From: an uncultured Mycoplasmatota bacterium
GTDB taxonomy: Bacteria; Bacillota_I; Bacilli_A; RF39; UBA660
Length of the DNA stretch: 13,067 nt
NCBI GenBank assembly: GCA_900549625.1
Contig: URPE01000027.1
Coordinates: 1 to 13,067 of the forward strand
Direction of reading: 5' to 3'
The notes under the pieces are model-generated. The model did not search any database and was not told the DNA's origin. It saw nothing but the letters and a program-made list of their open reading frames with translations. Shown one piece after another: positions 1 through 7,214 of the stretch; the stretch's first letter is position 1; each line of letters opens with the position of its first letter. Both the position numbers and the translations under genes were made by a program.

Positions 1-479
1 ACATTTTCATCTAACCATAATCTTAAATTATATGTTTTACTTTCTTTAGCATCTAAATAACTTGTTTTTATTTTATAAGCACTACTTGCATTACTTAATG
101 TTTTAGTTGATATTTCAAAATTTGATACTAAAGATGTTATGTCATCATCAAGCATTAATTTTATGTAATTCATATTTGTTAATGTTGAAGTATTTAGTAC
201 TTCTAAGTTGATATCATATTTTACATATGTATCACAATTATTGGTTATTGTAAATTCATATGGAGTTAATTTCTTACCATCTTTATCAAGTAAAGGATAA
301 GCCTTTTCAATACTGATATTATTTTGATCTGCAAAAGATACATTAAAACATGTGGCTGTAAGACTATTATCATTTGTACTACTAAAAGATACACGCCACA
401 AAGCATAACTTACACCTACTACTCCTATTAATACACCAAGAACTAAAAATATTTTTGACCAATTTTTCTTACTATTCAT
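1..479 (-). CDS. Exported surface protein, SipW/TasA-like signal, 5' part only
   Basis: The reading frame is open from an ATG at 479 to the window edge, giving 159 codons; the 3' end lies outside. The start is supported by a GAGG ribosome binding site 8 bases upstream and by a strong promoter. Residues 1-9 are positively charged, residues 10-27 are hydrophobic and end in GVSYALW, like the N-termini of camelysin/TasA-type exported proteins of Bacilli. The remainder is polar and probably beta-rich, with two cysteines (about residues 44 and 79) that could form a disulfide, and a late segment RLWLDEN. I recall the same layout in surface proteins of uncultured gut Firmicutes, often in paralogous families, but the function is not known. 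The poly-G promoter suggests on/off or graded expression. Export to the surface is well supported; whether the signal is cleaved or acts as an anchor is open. Confidence 0.82.
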   Translation of the reverse strand, partial: MNSKKNWSKIFLVLGVLIGVVGVSYALWRVSFSSTNDNSLTATCFNVSFADQNNISIEKAYPLLDKDGKKLTPYEFTITNNCDTYVKYDINLEVLNTSTLTNMNYIKLMLDDDITSLVSNFEISTKTLSNASSAYKIKTSYLDAKESKTYNLRLWLDEN

Positions 480-510
480 AATCAATACCTCTATTCTAAT
501 ATACGCCACT

Positions 511-540
511 ATTATAACCCCCCCCCGAAGAAAAAGTCAA
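511..540 (-). promoter_or_regulatory. Promoter of the surface protein gene with poly-G spacer
   Basis: On the minus strand a -35 box TTGACT (540-535, 5/6 to consensus) and a perfect -10 box TATAAT (516-511) are separated by 18 bases, nine of which are consecutive G (526-518). Transcription would start near 504, leaving a leader of about 25 bases with GAGG before the ATG at 479. The -35 lies directly after the terminator of the upstream operon. Loss of one G would give the optimal 17-base spacer. Confidence 0.8.
518..526. repeat. Homopolymeric G9/C9 tract, candidate slippage site
   Basis: Nine uninterrupted C on the plus strand (G on the minus strand) in a very AT-rich region. No other G/C run of this length occurs in the window. 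It lies wholly within the -35/-10 spacer of the surface protein promoter. Confidence 0.95.
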
Positions 541-541
541 G

Positions 542-573
542 AAAAAAATCTACTATTAAGCAGATTATTTTTT
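542..573 (-). terminator. Intrinsic terminator of the 4039->682 operon
   Basis: Read on the minus strand, AATCTGC (566-560) pairs with GTAGATT (553-547) with one internal mismatch around a six-base loop, followed by a T run. A-rich bases on the other side make it potentially bidirectional. It lies about 110 bases past the yihY stop and abuts the next promoter. Confidence 0.6.
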
Positions 574-681
574 CCTAATCGGTATTACTTTCAATTTTGC
601 TTTCATCAAAGTTAAAATTGATAATTAAATGCACAAGTAATATCGGTGTGCATATATATAGTATTTTATTTTTCTTCTTTT
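574..681 (-). other. 3' untranslated region with nested inverted repeats
   Basis: No gene is seen here. The arms TCAATTTT (591-598) and AAAATTGA (614-621) are a perfect 8-base inverted repeat, flanked by ATTACTT (584-590) and AAGTAAT (635-641). A further pair GCACA (631-635) and TGTGC (647-651) follows. The segment lies between the yihY stop codon and its terminator, so it would be a structured mRNA tail. Its role is unknown. Confidence 0.4.
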
Positions 682-1515
682 TTATTGTGCCAATTTCTGC
701 CTTTTTTGATATTCTTCAGCATTAATGGCTATACCAATTATAATTATGTATGAAATTAGGTAAAGCCAAATCATTAAGATAACAAAATGTGATAAACCAC
801 CATATAAAATATCATAATGAGAAAAATGTGTTACATAAAAAGAGTAAATAGATGTTATGATTGTAAAACCAAAAGTGGTAAATAATGAGCCTTTGGTGGT
901 ATAACTGCTTTTGATAGTGCCATCAGGAGCCATGGTATAAATGATTTTTATTAGCATAAATATAATAAGCCATGATATTGGTCCTTTAGATAGATTTATC
1001 ATAAATATAATTGAATTTGTTACAGTATTATTCATGTTCACATATTTAATAAGGTCAATAAATTTATCACCAAAACCTGGGATTAGTAATAAAAAGACAA
1101 TTAGTATTACTAATATTAAAATCATAATTAAACCTTTAATTTTTCTTTTTATGAAACTAGTATTTTCAAAGCCATATAACTGATTAGAGGTAACAATAAT
1201 ACTACTTGAGCCACCACTTGAAGTATATAGGGCGATGCAAAATGGAATTAAAAAGCCGGGTGTTAGTTTGATTTCCGTTATAATTGGTATAATAAGTTCT
1301 TTTACATTACTCCCAAATGCTTTAATCATAAAATTGGATATAAAATCAATAGATACATTAAATAAAGAAGCAGCATAAGCTATTATTGTAATAGTGGGAA
1401 CAATGGCTAAAAGCAAAAAGAAAGCAAGTTGACCAGGAAGAATTAGCATATCGCTTCTACTTAATATGTGAATGATTCTTTTATTAAAGTCTTTTACTTT
1501 CTTTTTTATTTTCAT
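682..1515 (-). CDS. YihY/BrkB family integral membrane protein
   Basis: This 277-residue protein has the family layout: a charged N-terminus, then GQLAFFLLLAIVPTIT near residues 28-43, further membrane segments at about 87-105, 126-147, 170-195 and 210-228, and a final segment at 240-263. Family-like motifs are MAPD (195-198) and YGGLSHFVILMIWLYL (238-253). YihY proteins (formerly annotated as BrkB or, wrongly, RNase BN) are widespread; their molecular function is unresolved, with transport or envelope roles proposed. The ATG overlaps the stop codon of the upstream receptor gene by four bases (ATGA), which implies translational coupling, so production is tied to the receptor. The family call is firm; any link to the receptor signal is inferred from operon position only. 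Confidence 0.88.
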   Translation of the reverse strand: MKIKKKVKDFNKRIIHILSRSDMLILPGQLAFFLLLAIVPTITIIAYAASLFNVSIDFISNFMIKAFGSNVKELIIPIITEIKLTPGFLIPFCIALYTSSGGSSSIIVTSNQLYGFENTSFIKRKIKGLIMILILVILIVFLLLIPGFGDKFIDLIKYVNMNNTVTNSIIFMINLSKGPISWLIIFMLIKIIYTMAPDGTIKSSYTTKGSLFTTFGFTIITSIYSFYVTHFSHYDILYGGLSHFVILMIWLYLISYIIIIGIAINAEEYQKRQKLAQ

Positions 1516-3527
1516 ACATTTTCCTCTTTTATTGTTTTTTGTTTTTTTATTTCTTCAACACATTCATTAATAGCGTCTTCAATTGATTTTAAGTCATCTA
1601 AAATCATACTATAACTTAAGCATACGCCATTTTTATAAGGTAAATCATTAAATTCTTTAGTTAGTTTATGAAGATAACTTGTTACTTGTTTTTGACTATA
1701 ACCAACTAAGTAAATCATAAATTCATTACCATTAGTTCTTATTAAATCAGAATTATCTAGTTGAGTTTTTATTAAGATATTAGCTGCTGATTTGATTTGC
1801 TTGTCTCCTTCTTCATATCCTTCGGTATCATTAATTTCTTGAACTTTATTTAAGTCAATAATAATTACACTTTGAGGATAGATAGTATTTTTACTCCAAG
1901 AAGTCATATTTTCATTTAAATAATTTCTATTTTTTAAACTAGTTAAATGATCAACATATTTTAGTTTATCTTCTTTTTTAATTTTCTTTTGAATTTTAAC
2001 TTTTTTACTAGAACGATAAATTAATAAAAGTATTGCGACTATCACTATAAAAGCAAATATTAGATAACTAGCAAAGGAATTAATGAATGCTCCTTTTTTA
2101 CTTAATCTAGTCCCATTATATGTACCAGTTTTAAGCATAACGTTATTATCTAGGAAATTGATATATCTTTTAAGTAAGGTATTAATTGTTTCATCGGAAT
2201 AACTATTCATTGTATAAGTAGAACTCGTATTATATGTATATTGTAGTTCATAATTACTTAAAGTACTTTTTTGTAAGTTACGACCCATAGCCTCATCCAT
2301 CAATATGATATTATCTTTATTTTTTAGAACACTGGCAATTTTATTTAGTTTGAAAGTGTTGATTTCTAAGTCTAAATTACTTAATTTATCTAATATAATG
2401 GAATTTTCTTCAACATAAATAGGAACTTTCTTTAAGGCCTCGATAGAGTTTATAATAGTATTATTTTTTTCATTAACAAAAACACCTATTTTAATTGGCA
2501 TGTTTGTTTTAATAACGTTGTTGTCATTTATGTTGTTATAGAAAGATGTTAATAAGTCAATCTTATCATTGTTTAAATCTCTAATTATTTTCTTATCACT
2601 AGTGTATTTAGTATATTTTATTTCAATGCCTGCAAATTTAGAAAACCTTGTTAAGTATTCACTTATGACTCCACCATATTTGTTATCACCATAAACCTCA
2701 TAAGGAGCATTAACTTTATAAGCATAGTTAATTGTTTCTTTTTGAATTTTATCTAAGTCGGTTTCAGATATACCTAAGTTATTCGCAAAAAGATTTCTTT
2801 CTTCTTTATAAAGAACATTGTCTAAGTTTTTAGTTTGCCATGTATTAAAATATTTTTTGAATATTGTATATAGTTCTTCATCTTCTTTATCAGCAACATA
2901 GAAATATCTTAAGATGTCACTAAAATGATAATTAATCCAATATTTTTTTTGAAGAATAGTATCCATATACTCGGTACGTGGCACTAGAAGATATGATACT
3001 TCATTTTTATCAATAGCACTAAGAAGGGCTTTATCATCTTGATATGATTTATAGGTAACATTTAAGTCAGTCAAGTAATTTTTGATATAGGTTTCATTTT
3101 TACTTAAAACACCAATTGTTTTGTTATTAATACTTTTAGTGTCCGTTATATTGTCTTCATTTTTACTAACTAAAACATAATGGTCTTCATAAAAGAGGAA
3201 ACTCGTTTGGGGCATGTTGTTACCAACCATTAAGGATATATTATTTATAGCGTTATCTTCTTCAGTAGTAATTTTATTAAATTTAATATTATATTTTTCA
3301 CTTAAAGAGTTTAAGAATTCGTAGTATATACCAACGCCATCTTTACCAAAGATATTACTTGAATTAGTAACTGATACATTTTGAATATTTTTTTGGTTTT
3401 CGCTTATCCAGGCTCTTTCTTTACTAGTTAAAGCAGTTTCTTTTTTTTGAAATAGTAAAACACCTAATACTATTAAGAATATAACTATAATGGTTGTTAT
3501 AATTATTCTTTTTGATTTCTTTTTCAT
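1512..3527 (-). CDS. Membrane receptor: two solute-binding-like segments plus degenerate GGDEF
   Basis: This 671-residue protein has a TM at 8-26, an extracytoplasmic region of about 450 residues, a second TM at 487-504 and a cytoplasmic C-terminal domain. The outer part starts with SKERAWISEN, typical of bacterial extracellular solute-binding family 3 sensor domains, and seems to hold two copies (about 40-245 and 260-480). The C-terminal part keeps GGDEF landmarks: DHLTSLKNRN (526-535), IDLNKVQEIND (557-567) and EEGD (572-575). The signature reads N-G-N-E-F (599-603), so the acidic residue that binds catalytic metal in active diguanylate cyclases is Asn. No RxxD inhibitory site is obvious. 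It may be a c-di-GMP or nucleotide sensor, or a catalytically dead relay, triggered by a small ligand outside the cell. It starts 2 bases after the 169-aa gene and ends in an ATGA overlap with the YihY gene. Confidence 0.85.
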   Translation of the reverse strand: MKKKSKRIIITTIIVIFLIVLGVLLFQKKETALTSKERAWISENQKNIQNVSVTNSSNIFGKDGVGIYYEFLNSLSEKYNIKFNKITTEEDNAINNISLMVGNNMPQTSFLFYEDHYVLVSKNEDNITDTKSINNKTIGVLSKNETYIKNYLTDLNVTYKSYQDDKALLSAIDKNEVSYLLVPRTEYMDTILQKKYWINYHFSDILRYFYVADKEDEELYTIFKKYFNTWQTKNLDNVLYKEERNLFANNLGISETDLDKIQKETINYAYKVNAPYEVYGDNKYGGVISEYLTRFSKFAGIEIKYTKYTSDKKIIRDLNNDKIDLLTSFYNNINDNNVIKTNMPIKIGVFVNEKNNTIINSIEALKKVPIYVEENSIILDKLSNLDLEINTFKLNKIASVLKNKDNIILMDEAMGRNLQKSTLSNYELQYTYNTSSTYTMNSYSDETINTLLKRYINFLDNNVMLKTGTYNGTRLSKKGAFINSFASYLIFAFIVIVAILLLIYRSSKKVKIQKKIKKEDKLKYVDHLTSLKNRNYLNENMTSWSKNTIYPQSVIIIDLNKVQEINDTEGYEEGDKQIKSAANILIKTQLDNSDLIRTNGNEFMIYLVGYSQKQVTSYLHKLTKEFNDLPYKNGVCLSYSMILDDLKSIEDAINECVEEIKKQKTIKEENV

Positions 3528-3529
3528 TA

Positions 3530-4039
3530 TTATTCATCAGCCTCACTTGTAAATGGAGTGTTGTTATTCCAGATAACTTCTTTACCATTAATATTTTTAG
3601 CACCCATAACTGTAAATGCTTCAGAATTTTCATCACCAGTTTGTTTTAATGTGAAATGAACGTCATATAGTTTTTGGTATTCTTCTTTTATTGTATCTAT
3701 GGCTGTCACGGCTATTTCTTTGGCTCTACTTAAAGAAACACCTTTATAAGTTATTCTGATATAGATAATTTTACCTTGGGTATGAACCTCAACGTCACTT
3801 ACTGAATCATTTTCTTTTAATTTGCTTATAATAGCATTTTTTTGTTCATCAGTTACTGGCGATGAAGATATACTCTCTAGTCTATCACCATAGGCACTTG
3901 TACTTACGCCAAAAAATAATTTCATTGTTACAATTAGAATAATAATAAAACATACGATTACAATTGTTGCTAGAACGAATAAGACACGATTTCTGTTCCA
4001 TAGCTCTTTTAATTTTTTCAATTTATTCACCACTTTCAT
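3530..4039 (-). CDS. Single-pass membrane protein with extracytoplasmic alpha/beta domain
   Basis: This 169-residue protein has a basic N-terminus, one TM at about 19-42 and an outer domain starting with YGDRLESISSS. The pattern of EVHTQGKIIYIRITY (84-98) followed by the helix SRAKEIAVTAIDTIKEEYQK suggests a small beta-alpha-beta fold; I do not recognise a named family. It is the first gene of the operon, 2 bases before the receptor gene, so it may act with the receptor at the membrane. The start is uncertain: the ATG at 4039 has no ribosome binding site, and the predicted transcription start lies only about 6 bases upstream. The message would be nearly leaderless, or translation starts at a TTG (4021-4019) preceded by GTGGTGA. 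Confidence 0.78.
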   Translation of the reverse strand: MKVVNKLKKLKELWNRNRVLFVLATIVIVCFIIILIVTMKLFFGVSTSAYGDRLESISSSPVTDEQKNAIISKLKENDSVSDVEVHTQGKIIYIRITYKGVSLSRAKEIAVTAIDTIKEEYQKLYDVHFTLKQTGDENSEAFTVMGAKNINGKEVIWNNNTPFTSEADE

Positions 4040-4052
4040 TTATTGTATAAAT

Positions 4053-4081
4053 ATTATACATTAATTTTATACTTTTTTAAA
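4053..4081 (-). promoter_or_regulatory. Promoter of the receptor/YihY operon
   Basis: A perfect TATAAT (4058-4053) lies 17 bases from TTTAAA (4081-4076, 4/6 to consensus) on the minus strand. It sits in the short gap between the typA terminator and the 169-aa gene. The predicted start of transcription is near 4046. Confidence 0.6.
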
Positions 4082-4097
4082 GATTAAATAAATGATC

Positions 4098-4127
4098 AAA
4101 AAAACTAGTCTATAAAAGGCTAGCTTA
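4098..4127 (-). terminator. Intrinsic terminator of typA, containing its stop codon
   Basis: On the minus strand CTAGCC (4123-4118) pairs with GACTAG (4110-4105) with one mismatch, extended by G-U and A-U pairs into the stop codon TAA (4127-4125), and is followed by seven T. The stop codon is therefore part of the stem. Confidence 0.7.
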
Positions 4128-5927
4128 GCGATTAAATCTAAAACGCATTTTAGGGTCAAGAATAGCTTTTCTTAAACGGATGTCATCTGGTGTTACTTCA
4201 ACATATTCATCGTCTTCAATGAATTCTAATGCTTCTTCCAAAGTGAATTTTTTTGGCTTTGTTAAAGCAATAGCTTCATCGGCTCCACTAGAACGCGTAT
4301 TTGTTAAGTTTTTATTTTTACATGGATTAACATCTAAATCATTATCACGATTATGAATACCAATAATCATACCAACATAAACGTCAGTAGCAGGTTCAAT
4401 AATAAGAGTTCCACGATCTTCTAAGTTCCATAGTGAATAACCAAGGGCTTTACCATTTTCCATTGATACTAGAACACCATTTTTTCTTCTTTGAATTTCA
4501 CCAACATATGGTTTGTAATCTTCAAAACTACGTACCATAATACCTTCACCTTTAGTATTAGTAATAAATGCTGAACGATAACCTATTAAACCTCTAGTTG
4601 GGGCTGAAAATTCTAAGTGACTATAGCCTTCATCAGTGGTTGAGACAACTTCTAGCATAGCTTTTCTTTCTTGCAAGTCGTTGATAACTGTACCTTGATA
4701 TTCACCTGGACAATTAATGATTACTCTTTCAAATGGTTCATACTTTTTACCATCACGCATCTCAGTTAAAACCTCTGGCTTAGAAACACATAATTCATAG
4801 CCTTCACGACGCATATTTTCTAGAAGAATTGATAAATGTAATTCACCACGACCACTTACTTTATAGCCATCACTGTTAGGTAGTTCTTCTACTTGTAAAC
4901 CAACATTAGTTTGTAATTCTCTTTCTAGTCTTTCTTTAATGTGACGTGATGTTAAGAATTTACCACTTTTACCAGCGAATGGACCATTGTTAACTAGGAA
5001 ATTCATTGATAATGTTGGTCTCTCAATGTTTATTGGTGGTAGTGGTTCGATATGGTCTTTAGCACAGATAGTGTCACCAATAGAAATGTCGGCACAACCA
5101 GCAATAGTTACAATATCACCATAGTAGGCAATTTCTTTTTCCACACGATTAATACCTTCCGTAACAAATAATTTTGATATACGGAAAGATTCTATTTTAC
5201 CATCATTTCTTGCTAATGATACGGTTTCACCATTTTTAATGCTACCTTTAGTTATTCGGCCAATACCTAAACGACCTAAGAAATTGTCATAGTCTAAGTT
5301 ACTGATTTGTAGTTGTAATGGGTCTGTTTCACTACCTTTAAAAGCGTCTACTTGGTGTAAAATTGTTTCAAGTAATGGTTCAACAGTGTCTTCCATTTTA
5401 TCAGGAGTTAAACCACATTTGCCATCTTTAGCAACACCATAAACTATTGGGAAATCAAGTTGTTCATCGGTTGCATTAAGTTCCATAAATAAGTTAAAAG
5501 TCATATCAACAACCTCAGTTGGACGAGCATCTTTTTTATCAATTTTATTAATAAATAAAATTGGTTTTAAGTTTTGTTCTAAGGCTTTTTTTAAAACGAA
5601 TCTTGTTTGAGGCATTGGTCCCTCAGAAGAATCAACAATTAAAACGACTGTATCAACTGTTTTTATGACACGTTCAACCTCACTAGAAAAATCAGCATGG
5701 CCTGGAGTATCAACAATATTTATTTTATAATCTTTGTATTTAATTGAACAGTTTTTAGAATAAATAGTTATACCTCTTTCTTTTTCAATAGAGTCACTAT
5801 CCATAATTAGTTCACCCACTTCTTCGTGAGCTTTAAATACCCCATTTTGTTTTAGTAAAGCATCTACTAATGTACTTTTTCCAGCGTCGACATGGGCTAC
5901 GACTGCTATATTAATAATTTTATCCAT
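4125..5927 (-). CDS. typA: Ribosome-associated GTPase TypA/BipA
   Basis: A 600-residue translational GTPase of normal family length. G1 is AHVDAGKST (11-19), G2 RGITI (51-55), G3 DTPGHADF (73-80) and G4 NKID (127-130); an EF-Tu-like domain 2, EF-G-like domains and the BipA C-terminal domain follow, including GRGELHLSILLENMRREG and an Arg-Phe-rich end. TypA binds the 70S/50S ribosome and aids 50S assembly and growth under stress. The start is the ATG at 5927. An in-frame ATG 51 bases upstream (5978) is ruled out because a promoter lies over those codons and family homology begins at MDKI. AAAGGGA stands 13 bases before the ATG, slightly far. The P-loop is unusual: bacterial TypA normally reads HVDHGKTT, here HVDAGKST as in EF-G-like factors, and GHADF is followed by SS where GG is usual. 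It looks like a divergent, still intact, GTPase. Confidence 0.95.
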   Translation of the reverse strand: MDKIINIAVVAHVDAGKSTLVDALLKQNGVFKAHEEVGELIMDSDSIEKERGITIYSKNCSIKYKDYKINIVDTPGHADFSSEVERVIKTVDTVVLIVDSSEGPMPQTRFVLKKALEQNLKPILFINKIDKKDARPTEVVDMTFNLFMELNATDEQLDFPIVYGVAKDGKCGLTPDKMEDTVEPLLETILHQVDAFKGSETDPLQLQISNLDYDNFLGRLGIGRITKGSIKNGETVSLARNDGKIESFRISKLFVTEGINRVEKEIAYYGDIVTIAGCADISIGDTICAKDHIEPLPPINIERPTLSMNFLVNNGPFAGKSGKFLTSRHIKERLERELQTNVGLQVEELPNSDGYKVSGRGELHLSILLENMRREGYELCVSKPEVLTEMRDGKKYEPFERVIINCPGEYQGTVINDLQERKAMLEVVSTTDEGYSHLEFSAPTRGLIGYRSAFITNTKGEGIMVRSFEDYKPYVGEIQRRKNGVLVSMENGKALGYSLWNLEDRGTLIIEPATDVYVGMIIGIHNRDNDLDVNPCKNKNLTNTRSSGADEAIALTKPKKFTLEEALEFIEDDEYVEVTPDDIRLRKAILDPKMRFRFNR

Positions 5928-5959
5928 ATAAAACCACAATCCCTTTCGAATACCTAAAG

Positions 5960-5988
5960 ATATTACAACAAAATACATGAATTTGCAA
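5960..5988 (-). promoter_or_regulatory. typA promoter
   Basis: TTGCAA (5988-5983) and TAATAT (5965-5960) are 17 bases apart on the minus strand. Transcription would begin near 5953, inside the 5' extension of the open frame, which supports the shorter typA start at 5927. Confidence 0.55.
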
Positions 5989-6020
5989 GTTTTTTCGTTA
6001 TTTTTTTACTTATTGAATTT

Positions 6021-6056
6021 TAAAAAAAAGAAAACTAAACAGTTAAGTAGTAGTTT
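6021..6056 (-). terminator. Weak intrinsic terminator after the GNAT gene
   Basis: On the minus strand AAACTA (6056-6051) pairs perfectly with TAGTTT (6037-6032), followed by TTC and eight T. The stem is only six AT-rich pairs with a 13-base loop, so it may be leaky toward typA. Confidence 0.45.
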
Positions 6057-6084
6057 ATAATAATATTTTTTTACGTATAATATA

Positions 6085-6603
6085 TTAGTTCAATACTTTT
6101 TTCACTTTTACAACTTTTACTTGTTTGTTATCCTTTGTTATAAAAGAATCTTCTACCTTTTCAAAGCCAACTGCAAGAAAGGCTTGATATGTAGAGGATC
6201 TTTCTTCCTCAAATTCATCATATAATTCTTTAATATTATGTTTTTTTGCTTCTGCAAATAATGCATTCATACTTTGTTTAAAGAAACCTAACCCTCTATA
6301 CTTACTCTGTATTAAAATACCCATCTTATATATATCATTATCTAAATAGTAGTAAATTTCGCCAATTGGACAATCTATATTTTCAACAAAGATATACGCA
6401 TAGTATTTCTCACTATTATCGGTCCAGTTTTCATACCATAAAGCCATTTCTTTATCAGTTCTAAAAATTGTACCATTTTTTTTATTATAACCTTTAAGAT
6501 CTAGTTCATAACCCTTGTTATATGCCATGGTTTCTGGATCGGCTAACCATTCTTTTCGATAATGTAATTCACTTTTTGTTGGGTGTTTTAAATATATTTT
6601 CAT
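6085..6603 (-). CDS. GNAT family N-acetyltransferase
   Basis: This 172-residue protein has the GNAT core. Strand 4 and the acetyl-CoA pyrophosphate loop read MGILIQSKYRGLGFF (94-108, with R103-G104-x-G106), followed by a helix, and motif B is TYQAFLAVGFEKV (138-150), with a Tyr in the usual general-acid position. The N-terminal half (HPTKSELHYRKEWLADPET) resembles small-molecule or protein acetyltransferases that start with a substrate-shaping helix. The substrate cannot be told from sequence. The ATG at 6603 follows AGG by 4 bases. It lies 20 bases after the HAAS gene in the same direction with no visible promoter, so it is probably the last gene of the operon starting at 8895. Confidence 0.88.
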   Translation of the reverse strand: MKIYLKHPTKSELHYRKEWLADPETMAYNKGYELDLKGYNKKNGTIFRTDKEMALWYENWTDNSEKYYAYIFVENIDCPIGEIYYYLDNDIYKMGILIQSKYRGLGFFKQSMNALFAEAKKHNIKELYDEFEEERSSTYQAFLAVGFEKVEDSFITKDNKQVKVVKVKKVLN

Positions 6604-6623
6604 AACGCCTAATTTCTATAAAT

Positions 6624-7214
6624 CTATTTTTCTTCTAAGTTAATAGATTTTAATTCTTCTTTTTTTATTTTAGTATTTTTAGTTTCTTTAATATTTTTAA
6701 AGTATTTGGTAAAGATATTCATAAAGAACATAATGGCCACGATTATGTAAATAAAATCTATTAAAAGACCCCATATATCAGAAATTACTGGTATATTTAA
6801 ATAAAGAATTAAACTATCTCCAAGATTTCTAATTAATATAAAAGGTATTTTTAAAATACATACAAAGCCTAGTAAGATAACCATATCAAAAATTATTTTC
6901 ATATTACTTTGAAAGTCGTTTTTACTAGATACATCTATTACATGATGGATAACTTCAAATAACTCAGTAAATTTTTTATAAAAGAAATCTTTTTTCTTAG
7001 TTACTTTTTTAGGGTCAATGCCATGGCTTATATATGTGTTATTAATAATGTCATCTAAGTTACCAAGACTTTTTATAGCCTCAGTTTCACTCATACCTTT
7101 TTGTTCATTATCATTAACTAGATCGAGTATTTTTTTCTTTTCTTCTTCTTTTACTTTAGCATTAAATAAATCAAGTCTGGCATTTAAAATAGTTGTTAAT
7201 TTTTCTTTATTCAT
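6624..7214 (-). CDS. HAAS-domain (DUF1700-like) two-TM membrane protein
   Basis: A 196-residue protein. Residues 1-60 match the HAAS pattern: a helical segment (KLTTILNARL), then KKKILDLVNDNEQKGMSETE and AIKSLGNLDDIIN, where family members have an E-EAI--LG-P--I signature. Two hydrophobic segments follow at about 107-129 and 146-170, then a lysine-rich tail. HAAS proteins usually sit beside a PadR regulator and act in envelope or antibiotic responses; no PadR gene is present here. The ATG at 7214 is chosen over a GTG at 7226 because GAGG lies 6 bases before the ATG, while those GAGG bases would be part of the coding region for the GTG start. The gene overlaps the upstream 562-aa gene by 8 bases, so the two are coupled. 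Confidence 0.78.
   Translation of the reverse strand: MNKEKLTTILNARLDLFNAKVKEEEKKKILDLVNDNEQKGMSETEAIKSLGNLDDIINNTYISHGIDPKKVTKKKDFFYKKFTELFEVIHHVIDVSSKNDFQSNMKIIFDMVILLGFVCILKIPFILIRNLGDSLILYLNIPVISDIWGLLIDFIYIIVAIMFFMNIFTKYFKNIKETKNTKIKKEELKSINLEEK

Noticed and set aside
941..1183. Plus-strand open frame opposite the YihY gene
   Set aside because: It lies wholly within a clear YihY coding region on the other strand, with no ribosome site and no family-like features.
3424..3636. 70-codon minus-strand frame across the receptor start
   Set aside because: It overlaps two supported genes in another frame and has no ribosome site.
5928..5978. 17-codon N-terminal extension of TypA
   Set aside because: A promoter -10 box lies inside it and family homology starts at the later ATG.
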